Positions 35,771-44,716 are shown, counted from the stretch's first letter. The stretch: 58,622 nucleotides of DNA from Leptospira sp. (GCA_027531445.1 JAPZRK010000055.1:1-58622); one strand, 5' to 3'. Translations and numbers: made by a program. Notes: generated by a model from the sequence alone, not told the origin.

Positions 35771-36694
35771 ATGAAATCAATTCACAAAACAGATGCAATC
35801 ATAGTCACTTACAATCCCGTAGTGAAAGACCTTTTTCAAATGATAGATCTTATCGAGAAACAGGTAGATCATATAATAATTATTGATAATGCTTCTGAAG
35901 AAGCAACCAGGGTCTCTATTCGTGAATCAATAAGTAATAACTCAAAGATCTATTTCCATGAATTGAATGAAAATTTCGGAATTGCAAAGGCGCAAAATGT
36001 TGGTATTGAACAATCTTTATTGAATGATCCAGATTTTTTAATATTCTTTGATCAGGATAGTTTACCAGGTGCAACCATGGTTTCCGATTTAAAATCGGCA
36101 TACTTGAATCTAAGTAATGATAGGGAAATCGTTTCTAAAAAAAAGATTGGAATTTTGGGTCCTCGATACACCGATCCAAGGCAAAACAATCCACCACCCT
36201 TTATAAAGGTTCAGGGCTTAAATTTAGTTAGATGTAAATGCCTAGAAGGAAAACCATATGTCGAAGTTGATTATTTGATTTCTTCAGGCAGTTTGGCGCA
36301 CGTGTCGATGGTTCGCGAAGTTGGACCAATGAGAGAAGATTTTTTTATCGATTACGTTGATATAGAGTGGGGATTACGGGCAAACAAATTTGGTTATCAA
36401 AATTTTGGAATTTGTAGCGCATTAATGCATCATTCTTTGGGAGACAACCCGAAGAAGTTCTTTTCAAAACACATCCCCGTTCATTCACCTCTTCGTCACT
36501 ACTATCATTTTAGAAATGCAATACTTATCTATAAAATGGGATGGGTTCCCATCAATTGGAAACTCGTGGATGGTTATAGATTGATATTAAAATTTGGTTT
36601 TTATACTTTGTTTAGTGAACCTAGGCTGAAACAATTCTCTATGATGTTACTCGGTGTTTTACATGGATTAACAGGAAGGAGTGGAAAGCTCTAA
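35771..36694 (+). CDS. GT2 rhamnosyltransferase-family glycosyltransferase
   Basis: A 307-residue GT-A enzyme of the rhamnosyltransferase (RfbF/WsaD-like) group. 'DAIIVTYNPVVKDLFQMIDL' and 'IIIIDNASEE' form the start; 'ELNENFGIAKAQNVGIEQSL', 'LIFFDQDSLPGATM' (DQD metal motif) and 'VDYLISSGSLAHVSMVREVG' are family-specific; 'DYVDIEWGLRANKFGYQNF' and 'MHHSLGD' follow. The family name does not fix the donor; no rmlABCD genes occur in this window, so dTDP-rhamnose would have to come from elsewhere. It is the last gene of the long plus-strand run and faces a minus-strand gene 8 bases away. Confidence 0.83.
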   Translation: MKSIHKTDAIIVTYNPVVKDLFQMIDLIEKQVDHIIIIDNASEEATRVSIRESISNNSKIYFHELNENFGIAKAQNVGIEQSLLNDPDFLIFFDQDSLPGATMVSDLKSAYLNLSNDREIVSKKKIGILGPRYTDPRQNNPPPFIKVQGLNLVRCKCLEGKPYVEVDYLISSGSLAHVSMVREVGPMREDFFIDYVDIEWGLRANKFGYQNFGICSALMHHSLGDNPKKFFSKHIPVHSPLRHYYHFRNAILIYKMGWVPINWKLVDGYRLILKFGFYTLFSEPRLKQFSMMLLGVLHGLTGRSGKL

Positions 36695-36719
36695 TTTTAT
36701 CTTCATCCCTTCCACTTCC
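36678..36719. terminator. Possible weak bidirectional hairpin between convergent genes
   Basis: GTGGAA (36681-36686) pairs exactly with TTCCAC (36710-36715). GGA before and TTCC after extend the stem with a bulge. The loop is about 23 bases and overlaps both gene ends, because the convergent stops are only 8 bases apart. The pairing is imperfect and no long T run follows on the plus strand, so termination is only a possibility. Confidence 0.25.
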
Positions 36720-37485
36720 ATCCCCATTTGTTGAAAAATTTTATCATGCTTCCTATAAACACCAAAAACAATTTGAAACTTTTTGAAGAACCTCTCTCAT
36801 AATGATGAAGCGCTTTCCCGGCCGGATAATATTTAATCGAATAACCTTTTTTCAATGTTTTCAAACATATGTCAAAGTCTTCAAAGTAAAGAAAGTAATT
36901 CGGATCAAACCCATTTATTTCGAACCATACATGTGATGGAAAAATCATCCAACACCCAGAAATGATTTCAACGGAAGCTTCTTTTTCGTAATCAAAATTT
37001 GCTGCTTCATAGATTTGTCTTGCATGTAGGAACATCGGGATTCGATCCAGAAAGGAAAATCTTCGACTCATCAGTCCAAACACGTTAGGATAATTTTTGA
37101 TTAATTTTTGTTCCTCACCATTTGGATAAAAAATCCTTCCGGTAAAGAGTCCAACGTTCGTTGGTTTGGTTTGGAAACAATTGATAATATCGTTCAAAGT
37201 GTTCGCTTCTAGGATCAAGTCAGGATTCATTATCATGATAAAATCTACATCGGTAAAGTGTTTCGTACCAAAATTATTACCAAAACCATATCCTAGATTG
37301 TGTTTTCTTCGATCGTAGTAAGTTACAAAATTATAATTCGAGCATGATGATTTGTATTTTCCGTTCGGAGAATGGTCCACAACAGAAACGATCAAAGCCA
37401 GATTTTGTAGGGTCAGAGATTGTAAACATGATTGAAATGTTGTCTCATCGGTACTATAAACAACGATAGATATACCTATTTTCAA
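36703..37485 (-). CDS. GT2 glycosyltransferase
   Basis: A 260-residue GT-A enzyme on the minus strand, the first gene against the direction of the locus. 'ISIVVYSTDETTFQSCLQSL' and 'VSVVDHSPNG' open the fold (Asp-His-Ser in place of the common DNxS). 'RKHNLGYGFGNNFG' and 'DFIMIMNPDLILEANTL' (NPD metal motif) resemble the WbbL/rhamnosyltransferase-like GT2 group, as do 'ISGCWMIFPSHVWFEINGFD' and 'YFEDFDICLKTLKKGY'. Substrates are unknown. ATG start; upstream lies a 150-base divergent promoter region with a 12-base palindrome. Confidence 0.82.
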   Translation of the reverse strand: MKIGISIVVYSTDETTFQSCLQSLTLQNLALIVSVVDHSPNGKYKSSCSNYNFVTYYDRRKHNLGYGFGNNFGTKHFTDVDFIMIMNPDLILEANTLNDIINCFQTKPTNVGLFTGRIFYPNGEEQKLIKNYPNVFGLMSRRFSFLDRIPMFLHARQIYEAANFDYEKEASVEIISGCWMIFPSHVWFEINGFDPNYFLYFEDFDICLKTLKKGYSIKYYPAGKALHHYERGSSKSFKLFLVFIGSMIKFFNKWGWKWKG

Positions 37486-37506
37486 ATGCGTAACCAGCAG
37501 CTAAAT

Positions 37507-37518
37507 AGAAGATCTTCT
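37507..37518. promoter_or_regulatory. Perfect 12-base palindrome in divergent intergenic region
   Basis: AGAAGATCTTCT is its own reverse complement. It lies 21 bases upstream of the start codon of the minus-strand GT2 gene and about 130 bases upstream of the plus-strand GT2. The position would suit a repressor site or simply the leader of the minus-strand message. No second copy was noticed, so this may be chance. Confidence 0.25.
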
Positions 37519-37610
37519 GATGTTTCTCGCTAGTAAAGTGAAATATTTCGGTCTTGTAATATGAAGATTTGATTTATTGAACTTCTTTGGATTCTGATTT
37601 CGTTAAACCA

Positions 37611-37638
37611 TTGACGGTGAACGTTTTAACAATATTTT
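37611..37638 (+). promoter_or_regulatory. Candidate sigma70-type promoter for the 37648-42282 gene group
   Basis: TTGACG (37611-37616) and TATTTT (37633-37638) are separated by 16 bases. The first matches the -35 consensus at five of six positions and the second matches -10 at four or five. It lies in the divergent gap (37486-37647), the largest non-coding stretch in the window. If used, transcription would begin close to 37645, leaving GTG 37639 untranslated and giving a very short leader before ATG 37648 or ATG 37666. Confidence 0.4.
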
Positions 37639-37647
37639 GTGAACTAT

Positions 37648-38457
37648 ATGGTAATAAAAAAGGGTATGAGTCAATCCTCCAGTTTGCCCAAAGCAAAAAA
37701 AATTAAAACTTCCCTAGTCATCCCAATCTACAATGAAGCTGGGCATTTGCGAGAATTTTTAGAGAAGGTGGATGCACTTGTTTTGCCGACTTTAAAGGAA
37801 CTAGTTTTTATTGATGACTGCTCAAAAGATGATTCAAGGCAGATTCTTACCACTTTCAAGTTTAAGTCTGAACACCAGATTTTACTCCAAGAAAAGAACC
37901 AAGGAAAGGGTGCAGCTCTTCAACGTGGATTCAAGCAATCAACTGGTGACATCATACTTGTTCAAGACGCTGATTTTGAATATGATATGGATGAGGTACC
38001 GAGCCTAATTGAGCCCATCGCAAAAGGTAAAGCGGATATTGTTTTTGGTTCTCGCTTCAAAAAGGATGGAAGACAGGTTCACCGGACTTTCCACTACCTC
38101 GTGAATCGTTTTTTAACAATCATGTCAAATTTTCTAAGTGGTCTTTATCTTACAGATATGGAAACATGTTACAAAATTTTCCGTGCAGACATCATTCAAA
38201 ATATCAATTTAGAATCAAATCGATTTGGGTTTGAACCTGAGATCACAGCAAAAATCGCGAGATTAAAAGTGCGAGTTCAAGAGTTCCCTATTTCTTATTA
38301 TCCCAGAAATTATTTGGAAGGCAAAAAGATAACTTGGAAAGACGGTGTAGCCGCGCTTAGACATATTTTTTATTTTAACCTATTTGCTAAAAAATCAAAC
38401 TTTTTCACTGACTCGATACCTGATCGGTACATTCCTAAAACTTCAAATTGGCTTTAA
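37648..38457 (+). CDS. GT2 glycosyltransferase, DPM1-like (polyprenyl-phosphate sugar synthase type)
   Basis: A 269-residue GT-A enzyme: 'TSLVIPIYNEAGHLREFLEK', 'ELVFIDDCSKDDSRQIL', 'NQGKGAALQRGFKQSTGD' and 'ILVQDADFEYDMDEVPSL' (DAD metal motif), then 'DIVFGSRFKK' and 'LTDMETCYKIFRADIIQ', the last being a strong mark of DPM1/UppP-sugar synthases. It would make a polyprenyl-phosphate sugar at the cytoplasmic face. Three starts compete: GTG 37639, ATG 37648 and ATG 37666; the first is upstream of the predicted transcript start. It is followed after 2 bases by a GT-C-like gene, a likely partner. Confidence 0.83.
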   Translation: MVIKKGMSQSSSLPKAKKIKTSLVIPIYNEAGHLREFLEKVDALVLPTLKELVFIDDCSKDDSRQILTTFKFKSEHQILLQEKNQGKGAALQRGFKQSTGDIILVQDADFEYDMDEVPSLIEPIAKGKADIVFGSRFKKDGRQVHRTFHYLVNRFLTIMSNFLSGLYLTDMETCYKIFRADIIQNINLESNRFGFEPEITAKIARLKVRVQEFPISYYPRNYLEGKKITWKDGVAALRHIFYFNLFAKKSNFFTDSIPDRYIPKTSNWL

Positions 38458-38459
38458 AC

Positions 38460-40202
38460 ATGAATTTAGTTACTCGTAAAGAATTGATATGGATATTTGC
38501 TGTTCTTGCTTTAGCAAGTTATGCTATCCTATCAAGAATCTGGGTAGCGGAAGATGCTTATATATCTTTTCGCTACACGATGAACTTGTTAGATGGCAAC
38601 GGTTTTGTGTTTAACTCAGGTGAAAGAGTCGAGGGCTCAACAAATCCTTATTGGATTTTATTTTTATCTCTTCTTGCATTTACTGGATTGCCACTGCATC
38701 AAACGGCTATTCTTACTGGTTTTTTCCTAAGCATTAGTGCCATCGTCCTCTGGATTCGATATCAAATGAAAACAGGAGCCTACTTTTTCTGGGGTGTACT
38801 CGTTTTGATTTCCCATGAAGGGATCCGTGATTTTTCTACCTCTGGGCTTGAGTTCTCACTGACTTTCTTTCTAGTAACTTTACTTTTAGTTTCTACATTT
38901 CAAACAAAACTTGAAAAGCCATTTCTGATTGGTACGATAGTTTCTCTGCTGTATCATACACGACCTGAAATGGGACTACTCATACCGCTATTTTATTTTT
39001 TCCGTTTGTGGGAATCTAGAAAGTGGGAGTGGAATTGGATCTTTCGATATGGATCTGCCATTCTTTTGTTTGCCATTTCTTATCATATATTTCGATTTTT
39101 TTATTTTGGAGACATCTTTCCGAATACATTTTATGCAAAGTCAGGATCTGCCTCAAGATATATTGATGGGTGGAACTACCTCATGCATTTCCTTTGGTAT
39201 TCTAAATTTTTTATCATTTCATCTATTTCAATATTGGGCCTTATCTACATTCTAAATAGAAAGAACTTGATCAATTTCAATCAGACCGATAGTTCCATCA
39301 AATTTCCATTTAGAGAAGCCATCTTGGCTTTGTTTGTTGGGCACTACATTGTTCGGGTGGGTGGCGATTTTATGGCATTCCGATTGCTATTGCCTTACTT
39401 TGTAATTTTACTCTTTGCGATAGATTCTTTTTCGAATCAATTGCTAGCAAAAACTCCATTGATAGAGCGCAAAGAAACCATTCGCTTCATTTTTTTCATT
39501 TTAGCCTTTCTTCTAGTTTTTGAAAAAACAAACTATCCCTTGGTTAGTCCGAAGGGCATTGTAAATGAAAGAAAAGCCTACACCAAAGGTTATTATGATA
39601 GTTATTCTGAATTGTTTACTAAAATTAAGTATCCTTGGTTTGAAACAGGTGTTCAGTTTCGGAAATTACAAGCTTGTTTAGATATCAACCCATTTATAAT
39701 CACCAATTCAGTAACGGAAGCAAAATGCAATAAATCAGGATTTGGTTTGGGTTATTTTTCTTATGCGGCCGGACCGAATGTCTCTGTAATTGACGAACTG
39801 GGTCTGACAGACAGAGAAGTTGCAAAGTATGGTCATAAACAACTGCATGGCAAGGTAGGTCATGAGCGTTCCATCTCTTTGGAACAGGTTATCCAGAGAA
39901 AAGTTATTTTTTGTTCGTTAGAAGATGAACGTTATGACCAGATCATGGAAACACCTTTCGGAGTGATGATTCGTTTAGATGATACACTACTATCTACACT
40001 TGGGAAAAGTGACTTTGAATCTAGAATGCTTCGTTTGGCGAGTTTAAAGAAAGAGATAGAGAAAAGCAAATCAGAGAAAGATTTGTTACTAATGAAACGA
40101 TTGGCTCTTTTGGAACACGTTTGGAATGAAAAAATTGAATCACTTGCATCAAGATCAATAAAAGAATCAAATTCAAACAAAAGTCAATGTTGGAACAATT
40201 AG
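38460..40202 (+). CDS. GT-C membrane glycosyltransferase, AftB-like loop pattern
   Basis: A 580-residue polytopic protein with about ten hydrophobic segments and a C-terminal hydrophilic domain of around 180 residues. The first loop reads 'AEDAYISFRYTMNLLDGNGF' then 'FNSGERVEGSTNPYWILFLS'. The pattern (E/D)DAxIxxRYxxNLLxGxG...GERVEGxTNP is shared with GT-C enzymes such as mycobacterial AftB that use polyprenyl-phosphate sugars; the Glu-Asp pair is the catalytic candidate. The tail ends in a helix rich in charged residues. A TTG at 38448 in frame would overlap the upstream gene; ATG 38460 was chosen. The 2-base spacing to the DPM1-like gene supports a synthase-transferase pair. Confidence 0.72.
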   Translation: MNLVTRKELIWIFAVLALASYAILSRIWVAEDAYISFRYTMNLLDGNGFVFNSGERVEGSTNPYWILFLSLLAFTGLPLHQTAILTGFFLSISAIVLWIRYQMKTGAYFFWGVLVLISHEGIRDFSTSGLEFSLTFFLVTLLLVSTFQTKLEKPFLIGTIVSLLYHTRPEMGLLIPLFYFFRLWESRKWEWNWIFRYGSAILLFAISYHIFRFFYFGDIFPNTFYAKSGSASRYIDGWNYLMHFLWYSKFFIISSISILGLIYILNRKNLINFNQTDSSIKFPFREAILALFVGHYIVRVGGDFMAFRLLLPYFVILLFAIDSFSNQLLAKTPLIERKETIRFIFFILAFLLVFEKTNYPLVSPKGIVNERKAYTKGYYDSYSELFTKIKYPWFETGVQFRKLQACLDINPFIITNSVTEAKCNKSGFGLGYFSYAAGPNVSVIDELGLTDREVAKYGHKQLHGKVGHERSISLEQVIQRKVIFCSLEDERYDQIMETPFGVMIRLDDTLLSTLGKSDFESRMLRLASLKKEIEKSKSEKDLLLMKRLALLEHVWNEKIESLASRSIKESNSNKSQCWNN

Positions 40203-40251
40203 TTAGATTTTTGAACCTGAATTTGATAATGAAGTTTACTTTAACTTAGAT

Positions 40252-42282
40252 ATGAAAGCACTCTCTGCTTTATTTTTGCTTATACTATCCCTCGTTCTCC
40301 TGAATTTTTCAGTACACCTGTTTGAAGATCAATCTAAACTAAATTATTTTTACGATTATTTAGGAATTACAATTGCTACGTACGGTCTATACTTGCTATA
40401 TGCGAGTTACCGTAAGGAGAGTAAATTTTTCGCTTGGAAAGAAATTAGTTTCACACTTGTCGCATTGGCAATGTTTAATGCTCTACTTACAACTGTAGTC
40501 TTAGACACGGAATTGCCAAGACTGAAGCTTTTTGTAAGATTTTTTTCTATCGTTGTAGCCTTCTTTATTTTTTTGCAAACGAATCAGTCAAAGAATCTAA
40601 AATTTCCTTTTTTGTTCGGATTAGCATACACATCTAGTTTCTTTGGATTTTCTGTATTTCAAAACTCAGAGTATAAGTCTCTTTATTCTATTTTATTCCT
40701 TATTTTGATAGTCTCCTATTCTTATCTGGTTTTGAAACAGGGACTATTACAGTATTCAAATGAAAAACTAACTTTATTTTCTTATTTTTGTTCCGCCTTG
40801 ATTTTTCTTTCGTTATTGTTTGTAAATAGAACCTATTCATCTGTTTTTGATAATTTTTACTCCTTTGGGTATCTGTTCATTCCACTAATTTTGTTACTGT
40901 TGTCCTCAGGAAAGAATTCCCTGTTAGTGCAAAACGATTTAAATATTATTAAATCGTTTATACTGGCTATTAGTTTAGTATTTCTTATGGTGGGCTTTCT
41001 GTTTTATCTCATTAATTTGCCGGTCTTGAATGAAATATCTTTGAAAAAGAGTTCCTTTTTGGGAATCAATACGAATGATATCGCTCCTATTCTTTTGTTT
41101 CTTTTTCCAGTATTATTGTTCAAACAAGAAAACTCGAAATTTATTCATCGGTTAATTATTATTTTAATAATCTCTCTGATTGTCTTGTTTCCACTATATA
41201 TACTCCATGTAAGAGGAGCTTGGATAGCTGTAGTTTTTCAGTTTATGGTTTATTTGTTTTGGAATATGAATTCAAAAAACTATCGATGGATGGTAGTTTT
41301 AATTACAGCTGTTTTGCTCTTTGGTTTAATTTCGACTTATTTCATTTTTAATTTAAAAACGCAATTACTATCGTTAAATGCGAGATTTCAGATTATTGAA
41401 TCCGTTTTTAGTTTAGCATCCAATCATTTGTTTGAAGGTGTTGGAGTAAATCAATATAGAGCATTTATAGTAGCAATTGGAAATTTAAATTTAGATGCAC
41501 ATAGTTTATTAGCAGCTGACATAGGAAGAATACATTCTCATAATTTTTTTATTCAATCACTGTTAGATTTTGGTATCTTTTACTTACTTTTGGTTTTGTT
41601 TATCTTTGCGATTGTAATGAAGAATGCTTTCTATTATAATCAATCAACGTTAAGAAGCAATAAAGTGAGCACTTTATCGATTCTTGGTTTTAATTTTTAC
41701 GGTTTCCTAAATTATCCAAGTCAAACGCTTACTATTCATATGTTATTCTTTATTGAAGTTGCTTTGCTTTTTCACAATGTGGACGGATTTCTAAAGATAG
41801 GTATAATTGAGAAAGGTCGAAAGTTTTTTGGTTTTGCTTTGGTTTTATTGCTTTTAGGTCTTTTTATATTCCAGTGGACAACATTAAGAGAACATTCTAA
41901 TATACTGAGTTTCCTAAAAGGTATCCGTCAAAGGAATCAATTGAACGATCTTGTCATTGACTGTCCAGAAAACTGTAGAAACTCTTTTCAGATGATTCAA
42001 AAAGCACATCAAAAAATAAGTAGTTTAGCCGTAATGTACCCTACCGATCCAATGATATCATTGGAAAAGGGTGAGATTGGGTTCACATTGTATTCTATGG
42101 GATTGATTGATAAATTTGACGTGATAGAGTCTTATAATGGCTGTGTTACAAGATCAATGAATCCTTGGAGTTGCTATTTCCGTCTTAGTATCTTGGACAA
42201 TAAAAATATTGAAGAATATTTTTTAAATTTAAGGCGATTGAATCCTGCAAATCTACCTCTAGATAAAAAATTTCCTTTTTAG
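40252..42282 (+). CDS. O-antigen ligase/polymerase family membrane protein (WaaL/Wzy-like)
   Basis: A 676-residue polytopic protein of about twelve hydrophobic segments with a C-terminal hydrophilic part of roughly 130 residues. Midway is 'HVRGAWIAVVFQF', matching the R-G-x-W/x-A segment before the large loop in WaaL/Wzy proteins. The loop holds 'FEGVGVNQYRAFIV' and 'RIHSHNFFIQSLLDFGIFYL', the H-x-H-N-x...G pattern of the ligase family (Wzy_C). It is a better match to that family than the smaller protein at 8720. It could join the finished glycan to lipid A-core or polymerise repeats. A 49-base gap precedes it, with only a weak promoter-like sequence. It converges on a minus-strand gene 8 bases away. 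Confidence 0.75.
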   Translation: MKALSALFLLILSLVLLNFSVHLFEDQSKLNYFYDYLGITIATYGLYLLYASYRKESKFFAWKEISFTLVALAMFNALLTTVVLDTELPRLKLFVRFFSIVVAFFIFLQTNQSKNLKFPFLFGLAYTSSFFGFSVFQNSEYKSLYSILFLILIVSYSYLVLKQGLLQYSNEKLTLFSYFCSALIFLSLLFVNRTYSSVFDNFYSFGYLFIPLILLLLSSGKNSLLVQNDLNIIKSFILAISLVFLMVGFLFYLINLPVLNEISLKKSSFLGINTNDIAPILLFLFPVLLFKQENSKFIHRLIIILIISLIVLFPLYILHVRGAWIAVVFQFMVYLFWNMNSKNYRWMVVLITAVLLFGLISTYFIFNLKTQLLSLNARFQIIESVFSLASNHLFEGVGVNQYRAFIVAIGNLNLDAHSLLAADIGRIHSHNFFIQSLLDFGIFYLLLVLFIFAIVMKNAFYYNQSTLRSNKVSTLSILGFNFYGFLNYPSQTLTIHMLFFIEVALLFHNVDGFLKIGIIEKGRKFFGFALVLLLLGLFIFQWTTLREHSNILSFLKGIRQRNQLNDLVIDCPENCRNSFQMIQKAHQKISSLAVMYPTDPMISLEKGEIGFTLYSMGLIDKFDVIESYNGCVTRSMNPWSCYFRLSILDNKNIEEYFLNLRRLNPANLPLDKKFPF

Positions 42283-42290
42283 CCTTTAAA

Positions 42291-43901
42291 CTAATCTTTG
42301 GGACGATACAATTGTACCGGACGATAATACTTATTGTGAATGTTTACGAAAATAGATTCGTTCTCAGATAACTCTTCTTTTTGTATTAGTACGTAATGTT
42401 GGTTTTGCAATACTTTCATCTCCATAACTTTCATAAAGGAATGGTTTCTTACATTCGGTTTTTTTAGATAATGAGCCTGTGTGCTTGTGTAGAGGAAATC
42501 TGCATTTTGAAGTGCTTCAAAGTTTGCCGTGATGATTCTTTGGAAGTGCTTTTGTCTGAGAGCATCGCTGTAGACTTCTATGATCGGTTTCATCAATCTC
42601 TCTGAAGACATGATATCGATCACTCCGTAATTGATGAAAAAATCCTCTTGCTGACAAAATAGTTTTCTTTGAAAACTAAAATCTTCTAGATAGATTTGCT
42701 TTGGCATTTTGCAGAATGAATCTTTGTAAACAACTTGGTCTGATTGCATTGATTTCCATATTTGAAAATCATTCATTGGATTGTGCCAAATTGTTAGAAA
42801 TTGAATGAGAAAAAATAAAAACGAGGTGATTTGCAATCTCGCACTCAGTGATTTGAACTCAGCTAAGATTGCAAAATTAAGAATGAGAAGTAAGATATAA
42901 GGATAGAGTAGGGAATTGACCACTGCACCTTGTTTGAACCTTGCAACGAAACCTAAAATAAAAACAGTAACTGCTAAAATAAAAAGAAAGCTGAGTTTGT
43001 GTTTAAGGATGGCTCTGAAATCCTTCTTCATTTCCGTTATGCTATATGAATAGATTAAGATTCCTGCTAATAATGAAACAGGTGCGAGTACGCGAATCAA
43101 TTCTAGAAAGAAACCTTTTTCAGTAAATGGGTGAAGCCCAGGCAATACAAATATATAGTAAAAAAAGTGATTGTCTGGTATAAGTAGTTCCCTAATAACA
43201 ATCAGACTGATGACAGAGATTTGTATCAAAAGAACCGCCATCGTTTTTTTGATGTTATACTTCAGGAACAAAAAAAAGATCAATATCGGTAATAGAATGA
43301 GAAAGTTCTGTTTTACGAAAGGAAGTAGAGCGGATGATATACCAAGTAATAGTAGATAGATGTTGCATTTTGTTGCATTGATTTCGTTCCAAGCTTGGTA
43401 ATAGAAGAAGATGATACCGGTTAGTAGAAGAATTAAAAGACTGTCTACTTTAGCCAAATCCAGCCAATAACCTGACAATGGGTAACTTGCGGTGAGAAGC
43501 CCACATAAAACGATTCCTAGTTTATAATTTGAAATCTTTTTTTTTGAATCTTTCTCTCCCGAAATAATGTTTGGCATTTGAAACAGCAAAACAATGGAAA
43601 TAAAAAGTGAAATTTGGGAAACCCAACGCATAGAAGTATACGATAGATCTCCCCAGATAAACAATGAACTAAGATAGGCATAGAGAGGAGCATAGATAAG
43701 GGGTATGTATTCTAAGGTTGGATGCGAGTAGAGTGGTTTACCTTGTCGGAGTCGATCCACCATCTGTCCAAAGTAATCCTCATAAGCACCGAGAGGCATG
43801 TTGATCGAAAAACGAAGATAGAATGAGTAAACTAAAATACCTATCGTAAAACAACTAATTGCTATCAATAACCACTCAAATGCTTTCTTAAATTGCGCCA
43901 T
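42291..43901 (-). CDS. GT-C-like polytopic membrane glycosyltransferase
   Basis: A 536-residue protein with about ten hydrophobic segments and a polar C-terminal domain of about 140 residues. After the first membrane segment comes 'LGAYEDYFGQMVDRLRQGKP' and then 'YIPLIYAPLYAYLSSLF', the loop pattern (acidic residue, G.PLY, Y.P.IYAPLY) of GT39/GT87-like enzymes that use polyprenyl-phosphate sugars. 'YWLDLAKVDSLLIL' is a second family-like element. It lies downstream, on the same strand, of a DPM1/ALG5-like GT2 with a 65-base AT-rich spacer, so the two probably form a donor-making and transferring pair. The acceptor is unknown, but the O-antigen is likely from context. Confidence 0.7.
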   Translation of the reverse strand: MAQFKKAFEWLLIAISCFTIGILVYSFYLRFSINMPLGAYEDYFGQMVDRLRQGKPLYSHPTLEYIPLIYAPLYAYLSSLFIWGDLSYTSMRWVSQISLFISIVLLFQMPNIISGEKDSKKKISNYKLGIVLCGLLTASYPLSGYWLDLAKVDSLLILLLTGIIFFYYQAWNEINATKCNIYLLLLGISSALLPFVKQNFLILLPILIFFLFLKYNIKKTMAVLLIQISVISLIVIRELLIPDNHFFYYIFVLPGLHPFTEKGFFLELIRVLAPVSLLAGILIYSYSITEMKKDFRAILKHKLSFLFILAVTVFILGFVARFKQGAVVNSLLYPYILLLILNFAILAEFKSLSARLQITSFLFFLIQFLTIWHNPMNDFQIWKSMQSDQVVYKDSFCKMPKQIYLEDFSFQRKLFCQQEDFFINYGVIDIMSSERLMKPIIEVYSDALRQKHFQRIITANFEALQNADFLYTSTQAHYLKKPNVRNHSFMKVMEMKVLQNQHYVLIQKEELSENESIFVNIHNKYYRPVQLYRPKD

Positions 43902-43966
43902 TCTAATGAATGAGGATTTTTATTTTTTTAATTGAGTAAATACAAAATTAAAAGCGTGATTACTTT

Positions 43967-44716
43967 TTATTTGATCTGGTTCTTTTTTAGGAAATTCTTA
44001 AAATTCCATAATCCCAATGCCATTTTCAAAGAATCCGAAATCAAATTGATTTTAGAACCTGGGACATCCTTCCAATCGATTGGGATTTCAATCATTTTAG
44101 AGCCAAACTTGTGTGCTAGTATGATGAGTTCGGTATCCCATAGCCAACGTTTGTTTTGGATAAGATGGGCAATTTTTTTAAAAACAGTAGCTTTGAAAAT
44201 CTTAAATCCACATTGTGAATCATATACTGGAACCTGAAATAAAAGGCTCAAATAGGTAACAAATATCCTTCCAAATAAATGTCTTTTAAAGGTTCTATTG
44301 ATATTCTTACCAAGCAGATTGATGCGAGAGCTTAAAATAAAATCAACATCTTCGTGGGTCTTAGCATAAGTCCACAGAGCCAATACTTCATAAGCTGGAA
44401 TCGAACCATCCGCATCTAAAAAACCAACCCATTTAGATTTCGAATGTTCAAGACCATACTCGATGGCTCCTCCCTTTCCCCTATTGATAGGATACCTTAA
44501 CAATTCTATCTGAGGATGTTTTAAATCCTGCAACTGGGACTCTAGGATTTCAAAATCTGTTGCTGGAGATCCATCATCTACAATGATTATATGGATATCC
44601 TTTGGCAATTGATCAAGTAGTGTCTTTAGAAATTTTGGCAAACGTTCAGACTCACGAAAAGCTGGGATAACGAGCGTTAAAACTGATTTTTCTAAATTAC
44701 TTTTAGAGACTGCCAT
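43967..44716 (-). CDS. GT2 glycosyltransferase, ALG5/DPM1-like (polyprenyl-phosphate hexose synthase type)
   Basis: A 249-residue GT-A enzyme on the minus strand. 'LTLVIPAFRESERLPKFLKT', 'IIIVDDGSPATDF', 'YPINRGKGGAIEYGLEHSKS' and 'WVGFLDADGSIPAYEVL' (DAD metal motif) are arranged as in dolichyl-phosphate glucose/mannose synthases. 'VPVYDSQCGFKIFKATVFKK' followed by 'RWLWDTELIILAHKFGSKMI' is especially typical of ALG5-like proteins. No membrane helices. It would supply a polyprenyl-phosphate hexose to the GT-C-like enzyme encoded just downstream. It starts 24 bases after the App1-like gene's stop, so the three minus-strand genes may be one operon. Confidence 0.85.
   Translation of the reverse strand: MAVSKSNLEKSVLTLVIPAFRESERLPKFLKTLLDQLPKDIHIIIVDDGSPATDFEILESQLQDLKHPQIELLRYPINRGKGGAIEYGLEHSKSKWVGFLDADGSIPAYEVLALWTYAKTHEDVDFILSSRINLLGKNINRTFKRHLFGRIFVTYLSLLFQVPVYDSQCGFKIFKATVFKKIAHLIQNKRWLWDTELIILAHKFGSKMIEIPIDWKDVPGSKINLISDSLKMALGLWNFKNFLKKNQIK

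Noticed and set aside
40211..40234. Promoter-like TTGAAC with TTTACT upstream of the ligase-like gene
   Set aside because: Poor -10 match in AT-rich DNA; not strong enough to list as a feature.
42270..42310. Terminator between the convergent genes ending at 42282 and 42291
   Set aside because: No stem of useful length could be seen; only A/T runs.
43932..44237. A 101-residue plus-strand frame opposite the ALG5-like GT2
   Set aside because: It lies antisense to a strongly conserved glycosyltransferase and has no recognisable motif.
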